This document shows positions 9,955-17,841 of a stretch of DNA of 30,578 nt, one piece after another. Every line of letters starts with the position of its first letter. Within the stretch, counting starts at the first letter, position 1. The position numbers and the translations under genes are program-made. Under the pieces are notes generated by a model. The model ran no database searches, had not been told where the DNA came from, and was given only the letters and a program-made list of their open reading frames with translations. The DNA comes from a virus, in the IMG/VR virus record IMGVR_UViG_3300005613_002608, positions 1-30,578 of that record; one strand, written 5' to 3'.

Positions 9955-10566
9955 TTAATCGTAGCTCAGATCTGATCTGCCATCAAAGGTTCCGCATATC
10001 TTCGCCCGATCCCAGGCATTATCTTTCATCTGATGCGGCGTACCTATCTGAGCGTTCTCAGCCAGCGCCTTAGCTAAAGATACTTTCTCATACTTCTCCA
10101 GGAAGTTCTCCGCTACTGTCTTTGAGTTAAGTACCATGAAAGCTATATCGCTACATAGTTTATCTACAAATGCTTCTACAAAGCTCGTTGTATATTTACT
10201 CGGTACATCCAGGTAATATGTATATTCTAACCCCAGATCCGTTGTATCCGATACGATATAATCTCCCAGCTCCCGCCAGGTAGCATCAGAATCACTCGCT
10301 CTGAAGGCCCTTATCATCTCATTCGGCTTAACATATAGATAGTTTTCACCGGTATCTGTCCATTCCAGAGCATCACCGCTTAGCGCTAAATTCGTTCTCC
10401 TGAGCGCAAATACCCAGGGAGCTTCTGATAGTATGCTCTTTAGCGCCAGCTCATATACCCTGTTCAGGATCCTGGCGTTCTGGCTGTCATCCGTTATGCT
10501 TACGATCGGATTCGCGCCTACCAAAGTTAGAGCTTTGTTGCATATTTCTGTCTTTGATATTGCCAT
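9955..10566 (-). CDS. Tail tubular protein A (T7 gp11-like gatekeeper), 203 aa
   Basis: Adaptor ring between portal and nozzle in short-tailed phages. The N-terminal half carries the family's features: ICNKALTLVGANPI, then helices with NARILNRVYELAL, then SEAPWVFALRRTNLAL, which matches the usual 'hPWnFA..Ra.La' segment. Length (203 aa) is close to T7 gp11 (196 aa). The SD is AAGGAG with normal spacing. Immediately upstream (10581-10612) is a strong mRNA hairpin that separates this gene from the heavily expressed capsid genes. Gene order capsid, decoration, TTP-A, TTP-B supports the call. Confidence 0.88.
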   Translation of the reverse strand: MAISKTEICNKALTLVGANPIVSITDDSQNARILNRVYELALKSILSEAPWVFALRRTNLALSGDALEWTDTGENYLYVKPNEMIRAFRASDSDATWRELGDYIVSDTTDLGLEYTYYLDVPSKYTTSFVEAFVDKLCSDIAFMVLNSKTVAENFLEKYEKVSLAKALAENAQIGTPHQMKDNAWDRAKICGTFDGRSDLSYD

Positions 10567-10580
10567 GTTTGCTCCTTAGT

Positions 10581-10612
10581 AAAGGGCCAGGGTTTTTAGG
10601 CCCCGGCCCCTT
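10581..10612 (-). promoter_or_regulatory. mRNA hairpin between decoration gene and tail tubular A
   Basis: Inverted repeat with 12-base arms at 10581-10592 and 10601-10612 and an 8-base loop; all 12 pairs form if two G-U wobbles are allowed. On the minus strand only TTTACT follows the stem, too short for an efficient intrinsic terminator. A role as a partial terminator, RNA-processing site or stability element that lowers expression after the capsid genes is inference. Confidence 0.5.
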
Positions 10613-10621
10613 ATTTACCGT

Positions 10622-11110
10622 TTAGGTATATCTTACGATAGAGTTAATCGTTCCACCGGTATTGATACAATCTGCTCCACCTGTGTTGACTATCTTCAGA
10701 TAAAGAGATACTTCCTTATCCGTTACTGTTCCCATCTTGCCGGGAAGCAGTACCATCGTACCAGCAGTACCACTTGCGAAAGTACCAGTCTGCGATCCTA
10801 CCGGTATCATTGATCCCAGATAACAGTTTGCGCTTGTCATCAGGAATGTCGCGGCGCTACCGATGAAGATCGTAGCCAGAGTGGATGTCGGGTTTAACGC
10901 CGGCAGCTGTACTTCTATACTTGTGATCTTCTTGTTCGCCGGTATCACAGCTATCTTGATGGAATCATCGCTGCCTATAGCTATAGCTGTAGCTGTGTAG
11001 CTGTCAAGCCATACCTTTTCTACGGTTTTGATGTATCCATCAGCGATATAGTTATCACCGCTTCCGCCTGCATCGTACTTTGTTACTTGAGTTGCTTTTA
11101 GTTCAGCCAT
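10622..11110 (-). CDS. Putative capsid decoration or minor head protein (162 aa)
   Basis: A Thr/Ala/Ile-rich, probably beta-structured protein without Cys-rich, membrane or catalytic motifs. It lies directly after the major capsid gene, where many podoviruses encode a head decoration or head-fibre protein; that is the only basis for the name. The reading frame opens at a GTG at 11117-11119, but the ATG at 11108-11110 is preferred: an extended SD (AAGGAAGGTGAT) ends about 4-6 bases before it and would overlap the GTG. The near-identical SD before the capsid gene suggests high expression and equal stoichiometry needs. C-terminus: GGTINSIVRYT. Confidence 0.5.
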   Translation of the reverse strand: MAELKATQVTKYDAGGSGDNYIADGYIKTVEKVWLDSYTATAIAIGSDDSIKIAVIPANKKITSIEVQLPALNPTSTLATIFIGSAATFLMTSANCYLGSMIPVGSQTGTFASGTAGTMVLLPGKMGTVTDKEVSLYLKIVNTGGADCINTGGTINSIVRYT

Positions 11111-11127
11111 CTCAATCACCTTCCTTT

Positions 11128-11182
11128 CCGCCTATAGCGGTATTTCAATATGATAGACTCAGGGGCCGCCTATAGCCGCCCC
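11128..11182 (-). repeat. Capsid-decoration spacer: 11-base direct repeat and hairpin
   Basis: The sequence CCGCCTATAGC occurs twice on the plus strand, at 11128-11138 and 11166-11176. The second copy sits inside a GC-rich near-palindrome at 11162-11182 (arms GGGGC and GCCCC). The first copy can form a small CCGC/GCGG hairpin just before the decoration gene's SD. The element may stabilise the capsid messenger's 3' end or tune translation; function is inference. Confidence 0.5.
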
Positions 11183-11197
11183 TTATCTATCGGTTGT

Positions 11198-12049
11198 TTA
11201 GCCTTCTATGATCTTCCTGATCCTATCTTCTTCCAGCCTTGTCGCTCCGATGTTCAGCTCATAGTATATCTGCCATGAGTAAGATAGATCAGCTCTCTCA
11301 TCTGTCTTAACTGTTGGCTGCTGAAGCATACCTAAGCATAGCGCATACTTCTGATATACAAGCGCTATCATACCGCTTAACGCAGTTGAAAGCCTGGTTG
11401 AAGTGATACATTTGAATCCGGCATAGGTCTGGAGATCACCAGCTGCCAGAGCCTTAACGGTGTTATAATCGCTTGATCCTATCTGCTCTACACCAAGCAT
11501 AGTGTTTACTACTTCTGTGTCCATTACGCAGTAGCGATCTTCCATCTCTACATCGTTATCATCCAGCGCTTTCTTCCACGAAAGAAGATCTGTGATCGCC
11601 ACGCTAGCTGCTGATGCAAGGATAGTTGCCGTTGTCGGCGCAGTAGTTGAGCCAGTTTCACCGGACTCAATACTGGTTGATACAGCCGCTGCAAGAATAA
11701 CATCATCTATCTTACGGCCTATAGATCTGGCTGCTGCGATAGTGTATGCGGACTTTGGATCTGAGATCGCTCTCAGCTCATCGCCCTTATCTAACATACG
11801 GTTGTCATGGTAGTCAATGGGAGTTCCCCATCTCCTTGCCAAGTTCGGATCATTGTTCGGTGTCTGGACATTCCTTCCACCTTTGGTCTGCATAGCCCAT
11901 TCACCGATCTGATCCTGGGAAAACTTCTTCCCGGATATGTTCGGCTTGATGTATACAGTATTTATGAGCTTACTGTATTTCTGCTGAGCTAACTGCATGA
12001 TGTTCTGGCTATATGCTTGTGCATATATTTCATTTTGTGTATCAGCCAT
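11198..12049 (-). CDS. Major capsid protein (283 aa)
   Basis: Shell protein. The sequence begins MADTQNEIYAQAYSQNIMQL and contains phrases common in short podovirus coat proteins of presumed HK97 fold: QDQIGEWAMQ near 48-55, PIDYHDNRMLDKGD near 77-90, and IAAARSIGRKIDDVILAAA near 104-122, corresponding to the long spine helix region. The C-terminal part ends GATRLEEDRIRKIIEG, again typical. It lies between scaffold and decoration/tail genes. The leader is 144 bases long with a 6-bp hairpin at 12173-12197 and a strong extended SD (AAGGAAGGTGAT) before the ATG, consistent with the phage's most abundant protein. Confidence 0.88.
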   Translation of the reverse strand: MADTQNEIYAQAYSQNIMQLAQQKYSKLINTVYIKPNISGKKFSQDQIGEWAMQTKGGRNVQTPNNDPNLARRWGTPIDYHDNRMLDKGDELRAISDPKSAYTIAAARSIGRKIDDVILAAAVSTSIESGETGSTTAPTTATILASAASVAITDLLSWKKALDDNDVEMEDRYCVMDTEVVNTMLGVEQIGSSDYNTVKALAAGDLQTYAGFKCITSTRLSTALSGMIALVYQKYALCLGMLQQPTVKTDERADLSYSWQIYYELNIGATRLEEDRIRKIIEG

Positions 12050-12172
12050 GATTCATCACCTTCCTTTTTGTTTTGGGTTAATCTTTTCCTTGCTGATTGC
12101 CCCCGGAAGGATCATGCAAGTTCGCTACACTTGTTGCGGGCCATCTCAGGTTATCCGCCGTACTAAATAGCT

Positions 12173-12197
12173 GTAAGGGCCTTGCGGTTGTCCTTAC
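12173..12197 (-). promoter_or_regulatory. Hairpin at scaffold stop / start of capsid leader
   Basis: Arms GTAAGG and CCTTAC (12173-12178 and 12192-12197) flank a 13-base loop that overlaps the scaffold stop codon. No T-tract follows on either strand, so it is not an intrinsic terminator. The remaining capsid leader (12050-12172) shows no sigma70-like promoter that I could find. It could be a processing site that sets capsid messenger level. Confidence 0.35.
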
Positions 12198-13105
12198 AAA
12201 CTCTTACCCAATGATTTCGCCAGCAGCCTGTTCACATGATCTATAGCAGCATCACGATCTTTCTGCGGAGCGTTCTCATTGTTATACGGATGATCCGGAT
12301 TGTTTCGGATAGATGCCATCTCTTTCTGCGCTTCTTCCGGTGTTAATCCGTATCTCTTATATTGGAAATCCCCGATCTTGTTCTCAGCAAAAGTGTTGCC
12401 TACCTTAGCCAGAAACTTCATGCCATAGGGATTCTTGCTTAATGTCGCGGTCAGCCAATCGCCCATCTCCTGAGAGTCAGCCAGCTTAGCGATCGCCAGA
12501 TCACCCAGCTCTATATTGCCAGGATATGCATCGCCCCACTCTTTCCGGAGCGCGTTGATGTTCTTATCAAGATCCTGCTTATACTGCTCCATGTGCTGTC
12601 CGTATAGATCTCCACTCATCTTAGTGTATTCTGTCCATAACCCCTGTGCCTGGCCTGGAGTCAATCCGTACTTATGTACGATCTCCTGGAATGATCCTTT
12701 ATCAAATGTCATTCCTTGTGCTGCTTCCGGTAACTCAGCATCCGGGAGATTATACTCATTCGGTGTAGCCGGTACGCCTATAGCCTTATTGAAAGCTGCG
12801 CGCCCTTCTGCATCTTCCGGGCCTTTAGGTAACGGCACTTTCTCATGCCCTAAGAGCTTCTCCAGGTTGACATAGCTCTTACCCAGCTCTGCCAGCCCTT
12901 CTTCAGTATCCGCAAACTTCTCCATAGCCGGAGCCTTACTGAGATCTGCACCAGCCTTCCCTTTCCAGCTGAAACCTGGGGCCTGCTCTGTCGTAGTTTC
13001 CGTTGCCGGCGTAGGATTAGTAGTCTGGGTTCCTTGCTGTTCATTTTCGTTCACTTCCGTTGTCTGGTCTTGATTGCCAGTTGTCTGATCAAGATTATCA
13101 GCCAT
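12194..13105 (-). CDS. Capsid scaffolding protein (about 303 aa)
   Basis: Internal assembly scaffold of the procapsid. The first 50 residues are a disordered Gln/Thr/Asn/Glu-rich tail, followed by SWKGKAGADLSKAPAMEKF, DTEEGLAELGKSYVNLEKLLG and GVPATPNEYNLPD. This order (W-x-KFxxxEDLAKSYxxLEKxxG, then PxxPxxY) is the usual signature of podovirus scaffold/capsid-assembly proteins. The acidic helical middle is followed by a basic helical end (DHVNRLLAKSLGKSL), typical of the coat-binding helix. The frame opens at GTG 13112-13114, but that codon is almost inside the SD; the ATG at 13103-13105 has AAGGAG about 10 bases upstream and lies 1 base after the previous stop. Confidence 0.8.
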   Translation of the reverse strand: MADNLDQTTGNQDQTTEVNENEQQGTQTTNPTPATETTTEQAPGFSWKGKAGADLSKAPAMEKFADTEEGLAELGKSYVNLEKLLGHEKVPLPKGPEDAEGRAAFNKAIGVPATPNEYNLPDAELPEAAQGMTFDKGSFQEIVHKYGLTPGQAQGLWTEYTKMSGDLYGQHMEQYKQDLDKNINALRKEWGDAYPGNIELGDLAIAKLADSQEMGDWLTATLSKNPYGMKFLAKVGNTFAENKIGDFQYKRYGLTPEEAQKEMASIRNNPDHPYNNENAPQKDRDAAIDHVNRLLAKSLGKSL

Positions 13106-13106
13106 T

Positions 13107-13364
13107 TTACTCACTCTCCTTTTGTGCCAGAGTCTGTATGATCTCCGGCGGTTGTTCCAGGAAGGTCTTGATAGTAGCTACTACTTCACGCCTTCCCGCG
13201 TTAATAAGTGTACGCTCCGTACTCATCGGATCCCATACACTCTCATACCAGCCGCATGTCTGTTCCAGGAAGCGTAATACTTCCTTCCCAGCTGGCGTTT
13301 CAAATACCTGTATCATGTTCTGCTTCAGGCCTTTTACGGCTCTCTTATCATTATAATCTATCAT
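13107..13364 (-). CDS. Bbp19-like small phage protein (85 aa)
   Basis: A small soluble protein between portal and scaffold. The middle reads FETPAGKEVLRFLEQTCGWY and later TLINAGRREVVATIKTFL. This matches, by memory, the Bbp19-like pattern (.TP.Gr.vL..lle.cGv....f....t.fneGrR.vg..ll), a family of unknown function usually found exactly here, before or after the portal gene. Its start overlaps the portal stop as ATGA with SD AAGGGG, so it is coupled to portal translation. It is probably a head-completion or assembly factor, but no function is established as far as I know. Confidence 0.6.
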   Translation of the reverse strand: MIDYNDKRAVKGLKQNMIQVFETPAGKEVLRFLEQTCGWYESVWDPMSTERTLINAGRREVVATIKTFLEQPPEIIQTLAQKESE

Positions 13365-15010
13365 GCTTTACCCCTTGTCGGATCAGTTGCTGCGGCCAGA
13401 TCTTTCTCTCCGGCTGCTACATCCCTACCAGTTTTAGCGGCTGCCTGCATCATCATCATTTCCTGTTCCTTAGCGGCCATCTGCGCTCTGTTCTCCCGGA
13501 TCTCAGCCACTTCAGCATCATCCCTGAGTACCTTTACCGGCGCACCTAATATATCCCAGGCTTCGTCTATCGCCGTATCTGTATCTACTTTATCCAGCGT
13601 ATCTGGTACAAACTGCGCCATCTGTCCTACGATCTGCATCCCACTCATCAAGGATCCCAGCTCACTACGCTTCTGTGCCTGTGCCAGCTGTGATACATAG
13701 TCTATCTCAAAGGATGGATTATCTCTTAATGCATCAGGTATAGGCGGCAGCTTGCCTGCTCTCTCCAGGATCCCGATCGTTCTGATTACTACCGGGTTCA
13801 GGATCTCACCCATGTATCTACCTACTGCCGGCCCTAAGAGAGTCATCTTCTCATTGATCCGTTCCTGGATCTCCGGGTTATTCATCTGCTTAGTGATCTG
13901 ATTGAACGCCAGGAAGGTATCATTGAACATCAAGCTCTTGATCTCCCTGGTATAATACTCTATCGCTGTCAGCCCGGTCTTAGGATCACCAAAGTTCGCA
14001 AAGCTGAATATGTCCTTAGCGCCATCCATGCTGGACTTCTTGTAATAGTTTACACTTCGCGGGTTAGCGTTGAACGGCATGATAAAAGCATTATGCGGTA
14101 CTGCTACCGGCGGATCTGTCATCTTCATCATAGCCCTAAGATTAGTCTTGGCTATCGCATTAAGTAGTCTGGCAAACGGCAGCGCTTTCATGGCAGGGCT
14201 GAAGCCCCAGGGGATAAACGGCCGCTTGTCAAACCTGTGAGTAAAACATGGAAATTCATAGTATCCGCCTTCTTCCATGACCTTTTCATTCTCCATGTCC
14301 ACCCAGGTAGCCCCTATAGGCATGTTCTTTTTGTCTGATTTCGTAACATCCCGGACTTCCCGATTGACTATATGCAGTATATACTTGTGTTTCTTATCTG
14401 ATTCCTGGCCATTGATTTCTTCACGCTGTACCTGAGTCAATGCTTCCATGCCCCATCTGGTAGCTGCCTGCTGGCTGGTATATTCAAACTCTATGAAATA
14501 CTCCATTACCCGGCCCCTGGCATCTTCCCGGATACATACCTGGACTAATGGCAGCGAATAGAATCGCGCTGTATCTTCCAGATCATCTTCTTCAAGGAGT
14601 ATTGATGTACCGTACACGCCGCTACTCTTATAGTTAGGAAAGCTCTGATCATAAAAGTTAGATTTGTTCAGGGTATGATATACTTCATCGGCTACATCAT
14701 CCAGGAAGTCGGTTACTTCTTTGTTGTCCAGTAGGCGCTGATCCTTAGATCTCAGCCTGAACCATTTAGCTGTAGGCGGAGTCAGGTAGTTCATAAACCC
14801 GGAAGCTAATACATCCGGAGCTTCCAGCGTAGTAGAATCGTATAGCTTATTAGTATTCAGCTCTGATCCCGGCGCTTCTGTCTGATTCAGGTTAGGGCTT
14901 TCTACATAGAAATAGTCATGGAGATTCTGCCAGTAGCTCTCAAAGTTCTGGCGCGTACCCTTCGCCTGCTTGTACATCCGGATGATCTCTTTTGCTGTCG
15001 TTTCACTCAT
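13361..15010 (-). CDS. Portal / head-to-tail connector (T7 gp8-like), 549 aa
   Basis: Dodecameric ring through which DNA is packaged and ejected. The sequence has the features of the short-tailed phage connector family: YWQNLHDYFYVESP near 27-40, KLYDSTTLEAPDVLASGFMN near 55-75, LTPPTAKWFRL near 75-86, PFIPWGFSPAMKALP near 263-278 and a Gln/Met/Ala-rich C-terminus. Length agrees with T7 gp8 (536 aa). The start overlaps the GNAT stop by one base (TAATG), with SD GGGAG. It lies between terminase and scaffold genes as expected. Confidence 0.9.
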   Translation of the reverse strand: MSETTAKEIIRMYKQAKGTRQNFESYWQNLHDYFYVESPNLNQTEAPGSELNTNKLYDSTTLEAPDVLASGFMNYLTPPTAKWFRLRSKDQRLLDNKEVTDFLDDVADEVYHTLNKSNFYDQSFPNYKSSGVYGTSILLEEDDLEDTARFYSLPLVQVCIREDARGRVMEYFIEFEYTSQQAATRWGMEALTQVQREEINGQESDKKHKYILHIVNREVRDVTKSDKKNMPIGATWVDMENEKVMEEGGYYEFPCFTHRFDKRPFIPWGFSPAMKALPFARLLNAIAKTNLRAMMKMTDPPVAVPHNAFIMPFNANPRSVNYYKKSSMDGAKDIFSFANFGDPKTGLTAIEYYTREIKSLMFNDTFLAFNQITKQMNNPEIQERINEKMTLLGPAVGRYMGEILNPVVIRTIGILERAGKLPPIPDALRDNPSFEIDYVSQLAQAQKRSELGSLMSGMQIVGQMAQFVPDTLDKVDTDTAIDEAWDILGAPVKVLRDDAEVAEIRENRAQMAAKEQEMMMMQAAAKTGRDVAAGEKDLAAATDPTRGKA

Positions 15011-15444
15011 TATAATCTCCCTATGTAATTAGTTTCCATCGGCCGCATGCCTAAGCGCGTATAGAGCCTGGCCAGCTTGTCGCTCTTGCTATTGTGCATA
15101 TATACCATAACCAGGGATGTGAACCCTTCAGCTTTCAGGATCCCCCTGGCTGCATCCAATAACCTGATCCCATACTTCCGGTGATCTTCATCTACATACC
15201 AGATCACTTCATGCCATACTTTATCGCCGCCTGTAGGTGTATAGACTTCTTTCCCGGCTAAGATCCCCTGGCATTTACCATCTATCACCAGTACAAACGC
15301 CTGGCCTTTCAATAGATCTATCTGCTTCTGTAGCGCGCCTTCTGAGAATGTCAATCCATACTCATCCAATGATTCAGCCATGAACGCCTGAACCAGCCGC
15401 CTTACATCATCCGCATATTGATCTGTGTATCGTTCAATCTTCAT
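15010..15444 (-). CDS. GNAT-family N-acetyltransferase (144 aa)
   Basis: Predicted acetyl-CoA-dependent acyltransferase. The fold's motif A is visible as VWHEVIWYVDEDHRKYGIRL (76-95), corresponding to the acetyl-CoA pyrophosphate loop (R/Q-x-x-G-x-G/A), here R89-K-Y-G-I-R. Motif B follows as LYTRLGMRPMETNY near 128-140. The N-terminal DDVRRLVQAFM helix is also typical. It sits between the small LLG-tail proteins and the portal with one-base overlaps on both sides, so it is translated with virion genes. Similar orphan GNATs occur in structural modules of other podoviruses; the substrate is unknown and may be a virion or host protein. Confidence 0.75.
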   Translation of the reverse strand: MKIERYTDQYADDVRRLVQAFMAESLDEYGLTFSEGALQKQIDLLKGQAFVLVIDGKCQGILAGKEVYTPTGGDKVWHEVIWYVDEDHRKYGIRLLDAARGILKAEGFTSLVMVYMHNSKSDKLARLYTRLGMRPMETNYIGRL

Positions 15445-15656
15445 TATTGTCCTAATAGTGTTTTCTTCGCTGTATCAGCCTGGAGCGCTGTCATGTTCGC
15501 CCCGGCATACTTTGTCTGAGTCTTACGCTTAGCCAGAGTTTCAGTATTCTGATTCATAGTAGGCTGCGCTGTTTTCTTAGGCTGCCCCTGCGGAGCTACT
15601 GTACCTGATCCATCACTATTACTCGGAGTAAACATCCTTGCTATAAACTGTGCCAT
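15444..15656 (-). CDS. Small LLG-tail protein, copy 2 of a tandem pair (70 aa)
   Basis: Paralogue of the preceding gene (15656-15874). Both begin MAxFIxRxFTPSNSDGSGxV, have a Pro/Lys/Gln-rich disordered middle, then a KxKTQTKY/RFGG segment and an AKKxLLG end. The last residues here are KKTLLGQ. No enzymatic motif is visible. The family's place next to terminase and portal suggests a minor virion or ejection protein, like T7 gp6.7/gp7.3, but that is inference. The stop overlaps the GNAT start (TAATG), and the codons for its LLG tail supply the AGGA of the next gene's SD. Confidence 0.6.
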   Translation of the reverse strand: MAQFIARMFTPSNSDGSGTVAPQGQPKKTAQPTMNQNTETLAKRKTQTKYAGANMTALQADTAKKTLLGQ

Positions 15657-15874
15657 TATCCCCCCAATAGTTTTTTCTTAGCTGCTGCTGCTTCATCTTC
15701 TACCAGCTTACGCTTACCTACACCGCCAAACCTTGTCTGAGTCTTAGCCTTAGCTACCCCGGATTGATCTGCTTCCGGTTTCTTAGGCTTAGGCGCTGGA
15801 GTCGGTTGCGGGCTTACCATACCTGATCCATCTGAGTTACTCGGTGTAAACCATCTCTGAATGAAATTCGCCAT
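15656..15874 (-). CDS. Small LLG-tail protein, copy 1 of a tandem pair (72 aa)
   Basis: Shares its first 20 residues and its C-terminal AKKKLLGG with the next gene, so the two probably arose by tandem duplication. The middle is Pro/Lys-rich (QPTPAPKPKKPEAD) and likely disordered. The GGGGGG run encoding the final Gly-Gly is also the SD of the next gene, whose ATG overlaps the stop as TAATG. Function is unknown; a small structural or ejection role is inferred from position. Confidence 0.6.
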   Translation of the reverse strand: MANFIQRWFTPSNSDGSGMVSPQPTPAPKPKKPEADQSGVAKAKTQTRFGGVGKRKLVEDEAAAAKKKLLGG

Positions 15875-15875
15875 C

Positions 15876-16226
15876 TTATCCCCCTAATAGTTTCTTGCGC
15901 GCTACTACCGCTTCATCCTTGATCCCTAACGGATTAGTCTTTACGCTTGTACTCCGGGCCGCTGCCCGCCTTTGATCTTCTGCCTGCTTCTGTGCCTTTT
16001 TGTTTGCATCTTCCATCTTTGGAGCTTCCGGGGCCTTAATATCACTCTTAGGCATCTCAGGAGTTGAAGGCTGTTGCATCATACCGGATACCCCATAGGC
16101 TGCCCCTGCACCCGCTGCCAATGCTGTAGCCCCGCCTATTGTCGTAGCCAATGATGTACCAAATAATCCTGTACCGGCTACTGTTGATGCTCCTAATGTT
16201 GCTGCTAATGATGAGAATATCGCCAT
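15876..16226 (-). CDS. LLG-tail protein with hydrophobic N-terminus (116 aa)
   Basis: Residues 1-50 are an Ala/Gly/Thr-rich hydrophobic stretch (LAAGAGAAYGVSGMM) that could enter a membrane; residues 52-85 are Pro/Lys-rich; the end reads TSVKTNPLGIKDEAVVARKK then LLGG. Many podoviruses encode, next to the terminase gene, a small protein with the pattern 'ST.LTSPLG....AxVARKTLLG', which this matches from memory. The role is not established; a small tail or ejection protein such as T7 gp7.3 is a reasonable guess. It begins at the TAATG overlap with the terminase stop. Confidence 0.6.
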   Translation of the reverse strand: MAIFSSLAATLGASTVAGTGLFGTSLATTIGGATALAAGAGAAYGVSGMMQQPSTPEMPKSDIKAPEAPKMEDANKKAQKQAEDQRRAAARSTSVKTNPLGIKDEAVVARKKLLGG

Positions 16227-17572
16227 TATATTACCCCCGCTGTATTGAATAAGTTATCTTCTTTGTAGTACGCCGGCTGTCTTGTCTGGTATATTGTTTC
16301 CTGATCGTACCGGATATTGCCTATCTGATCTACTGCCATGATCAAAGCATCTGCCATGTTCGGACTCTTTATATTAAACTTAGAGCGCATCACATCCTTA
16401 CTGATCAGGATCTTGCGCTGGTAATGATCGTACTTATACTTCAGGGTACATAGCTCCCGGATCGTATCTTCATCGGTGATCACCATATGGCCATTCGTTA
16501 CCATCTCTTTGAGCTTGTAAACGGCTCTTGTCCGGCAGTTACCGTACTGCTTATCTTTATCATAGCCCAGCGATAAGTTCTTGAACCCTACAAAGTTATC
16601 CAGGCCGCGCCCATGTCTAAGCGTATCTAAGTTCCCGGCTCCCATACCATCTTCATCTATCACATTGCGATCAGCATGCTGCTGTACAGATGTAGTCAGT
16701 ATCCGCCCTGATGTATAATTGAGATCGGTATGATCCCAGGTATCTACATAGATCATTTCCCAATGGAGCGCGCCACGCTGCTGTAATACTACTGCTGCGC
16801 ATTGATCATCTCCATAACGCGCTATATCAAACCCTGCTATCCGGTATCCGTAAGCATCTTTGAGATCATGCCGCTTAGTTACAGTATCCTTCAGCTCCCG
16901 GTATGTGAATACAGCATCTTCAAGCTGGAGTAACGGCTCACCCAGCCAGATATGCCTGTAATCCTTATCGCTCTTAGCCTTACATACTTCAGCTTCATCT
17001 TTCAGCGCCTGGGTACAGAATGGGTTATCGTAATAGTTGAGATGTACATGGCAGCAATCTTCCCTGCCGTACAGAAATTCATACACCGGATCATGTTCTT
17101 CATGCCGGTTCATAGTGAAGAATAGTTTAGCATCATCGCGCCTGATCGTAGGTATCAATCTCTGGAGCGTAGTAGTAGTCAAAGCCTGGGCTTCATCCAC
17201 CCAAACAATACTGCAATTTTCCATACCCTGAATATTGAATGAGCCAACTTCCCGGAAACCCCTGAAGTTGATTACTGTGCCTGATTCTTTATGTCTGATC
17301 TTTGTAGATAAGATGTCGTAAGGGAGATTGTACTCTCTGATGATGTCGCACATTAAACTGTAAACTGATTCAGCGATACTGTTCTGGGTTTCTCTACCGC
17401 ATACGATCCTGAGCTTTCTCTGATCTCCCAGATATAGAATGATCCTGGCAAGCGCTTGACTCTTACCGCCGCCCCTGCCACCTTCTGCCATGAAATACCG
17501 ATACTTATTGATGTCCGTAATGAACGGCCGCATCTTATCAGCCATCTGCAACACCTTCGGCATTTCTATCAT
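16226..17572 (-). CDS. terL: Terminase large subunit (448 aa)
   Basis: DNA-packaging motor ATPase and nuclease that binds the portal. Walker A is GGRGGGKS (31-38), Walker B IVWVDEAQ (122-129), followed by a coupling segment (FFTMNRHEEHDP, 151-162). The RNase H-like nuclease domain has its first acidic residue in GFDIARYGDD (D249), a second acidic group in IDEDGMGAG (D306, D308) and a third in SPNMADALIM (D408). The arrangement fits the PBSX/Terminase_3 type rather than the T7 gp19 type, although the virion genes are T7-like. Start ATG 17570-17572 overlaps the preceding stop as ATGA; SD AAGGATGGG. Confidence 0.95.
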   Translation of the reverse strand: MIEMPKVLQMADKMRPFITDINKYRYFMAEGGRGGGKSQALARIILYLGDQRKLRIVCGRETQNSIAESVYSLMCDIIREYNLPYDILSTKIRHKESGTVINFRGFREVGSFNIQGMENCSIVWVDEAQALTTTTLQRLIPTIRRDDAKLFFTMNRHEEHDPVYEFLYGREDCCHVHLNYYDNPFCTQALKDEAEVCKAKSDKDYRHIWLGEPLLQLEDAVFTYRELKDTVTKRHDLKDAYGYRIAGFDIARYGDDQCAAVVLQQRGALHWEMIYVDTWDHTDLNYTSGRILTTSVQQHADRNVIDEDGMGAGNLDTLRHGRGLDNFVGFKNLSLGYDKDKQYGNCRTRAVYKLKEMVTNGHMVITDEDTIRELCTLKYKYDHYQRKILISKDVMRSKFNIKSPNMADALIMAVDQIGNIRYDQETIYQTRQPAYYKEDNLFNTAGVI

Positions 17573-17841
17573 CCGCCCATCCTTTTCTTGATGTTATCCG
17601 GGATCTCACCGATCTGAAGGTCTAAGCGCTTATCATCTATCTTAATCACGCTCATAGCTGTGTACTTGACTTCCCCTTCATACACCTGGGGAATATCTTT
17701 TTTACAAAGCTCAAGAGCGATCTTTATCTTATTTGCTTGATTAAACTTATGGAAGTTGTCGTGGAGATACTGCCAGCTCTTATGAACCATCAGTTTCTTT
17801 ATGGATTGTTCGCTATGTTTACCGCATTTAGTTGCACTCAT
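17569..17841 (-). CDS. Candidate small terminase subunit (90 aa)
   Basis: Small basic helical protein directly before the large terminase and overlapping it by 4 bases. The middle NFHKFNQANKIKIALELCKK followed by DIPQ resembles the 'f..l....K.kiAl.i..K.iPq' segment of many small terminase-like proteins, which is followed as here by a beta-rich tail (EVKYTAMSVIKID). No clear helix-turn-helix is visible. In phages of this type the small subunit recognises DNA and controls the large subunit. The call depends on position and this segment. The start (17839-17841) lies inside the previous gene's end, with a weak SD (GGAGATC). Confidence 0.55.
   Translation of the reverse strand: MSATKCGKHSEQSIKKLMVHKSWQYLHDNFHKFNQANKIKIALELCKKDIPQVYEGEVKYTAMSVIKIDDKRLDLQIGEIPDNIKKRMGG

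Noticed and set aside
11117-11119. GTG start for the decoration gene; likewise GTG 13112-13114 for the scaffold
   Set aside because: Both codons overlap or touch the SD, while the in-frame ATGs shortly after have proper spacing.
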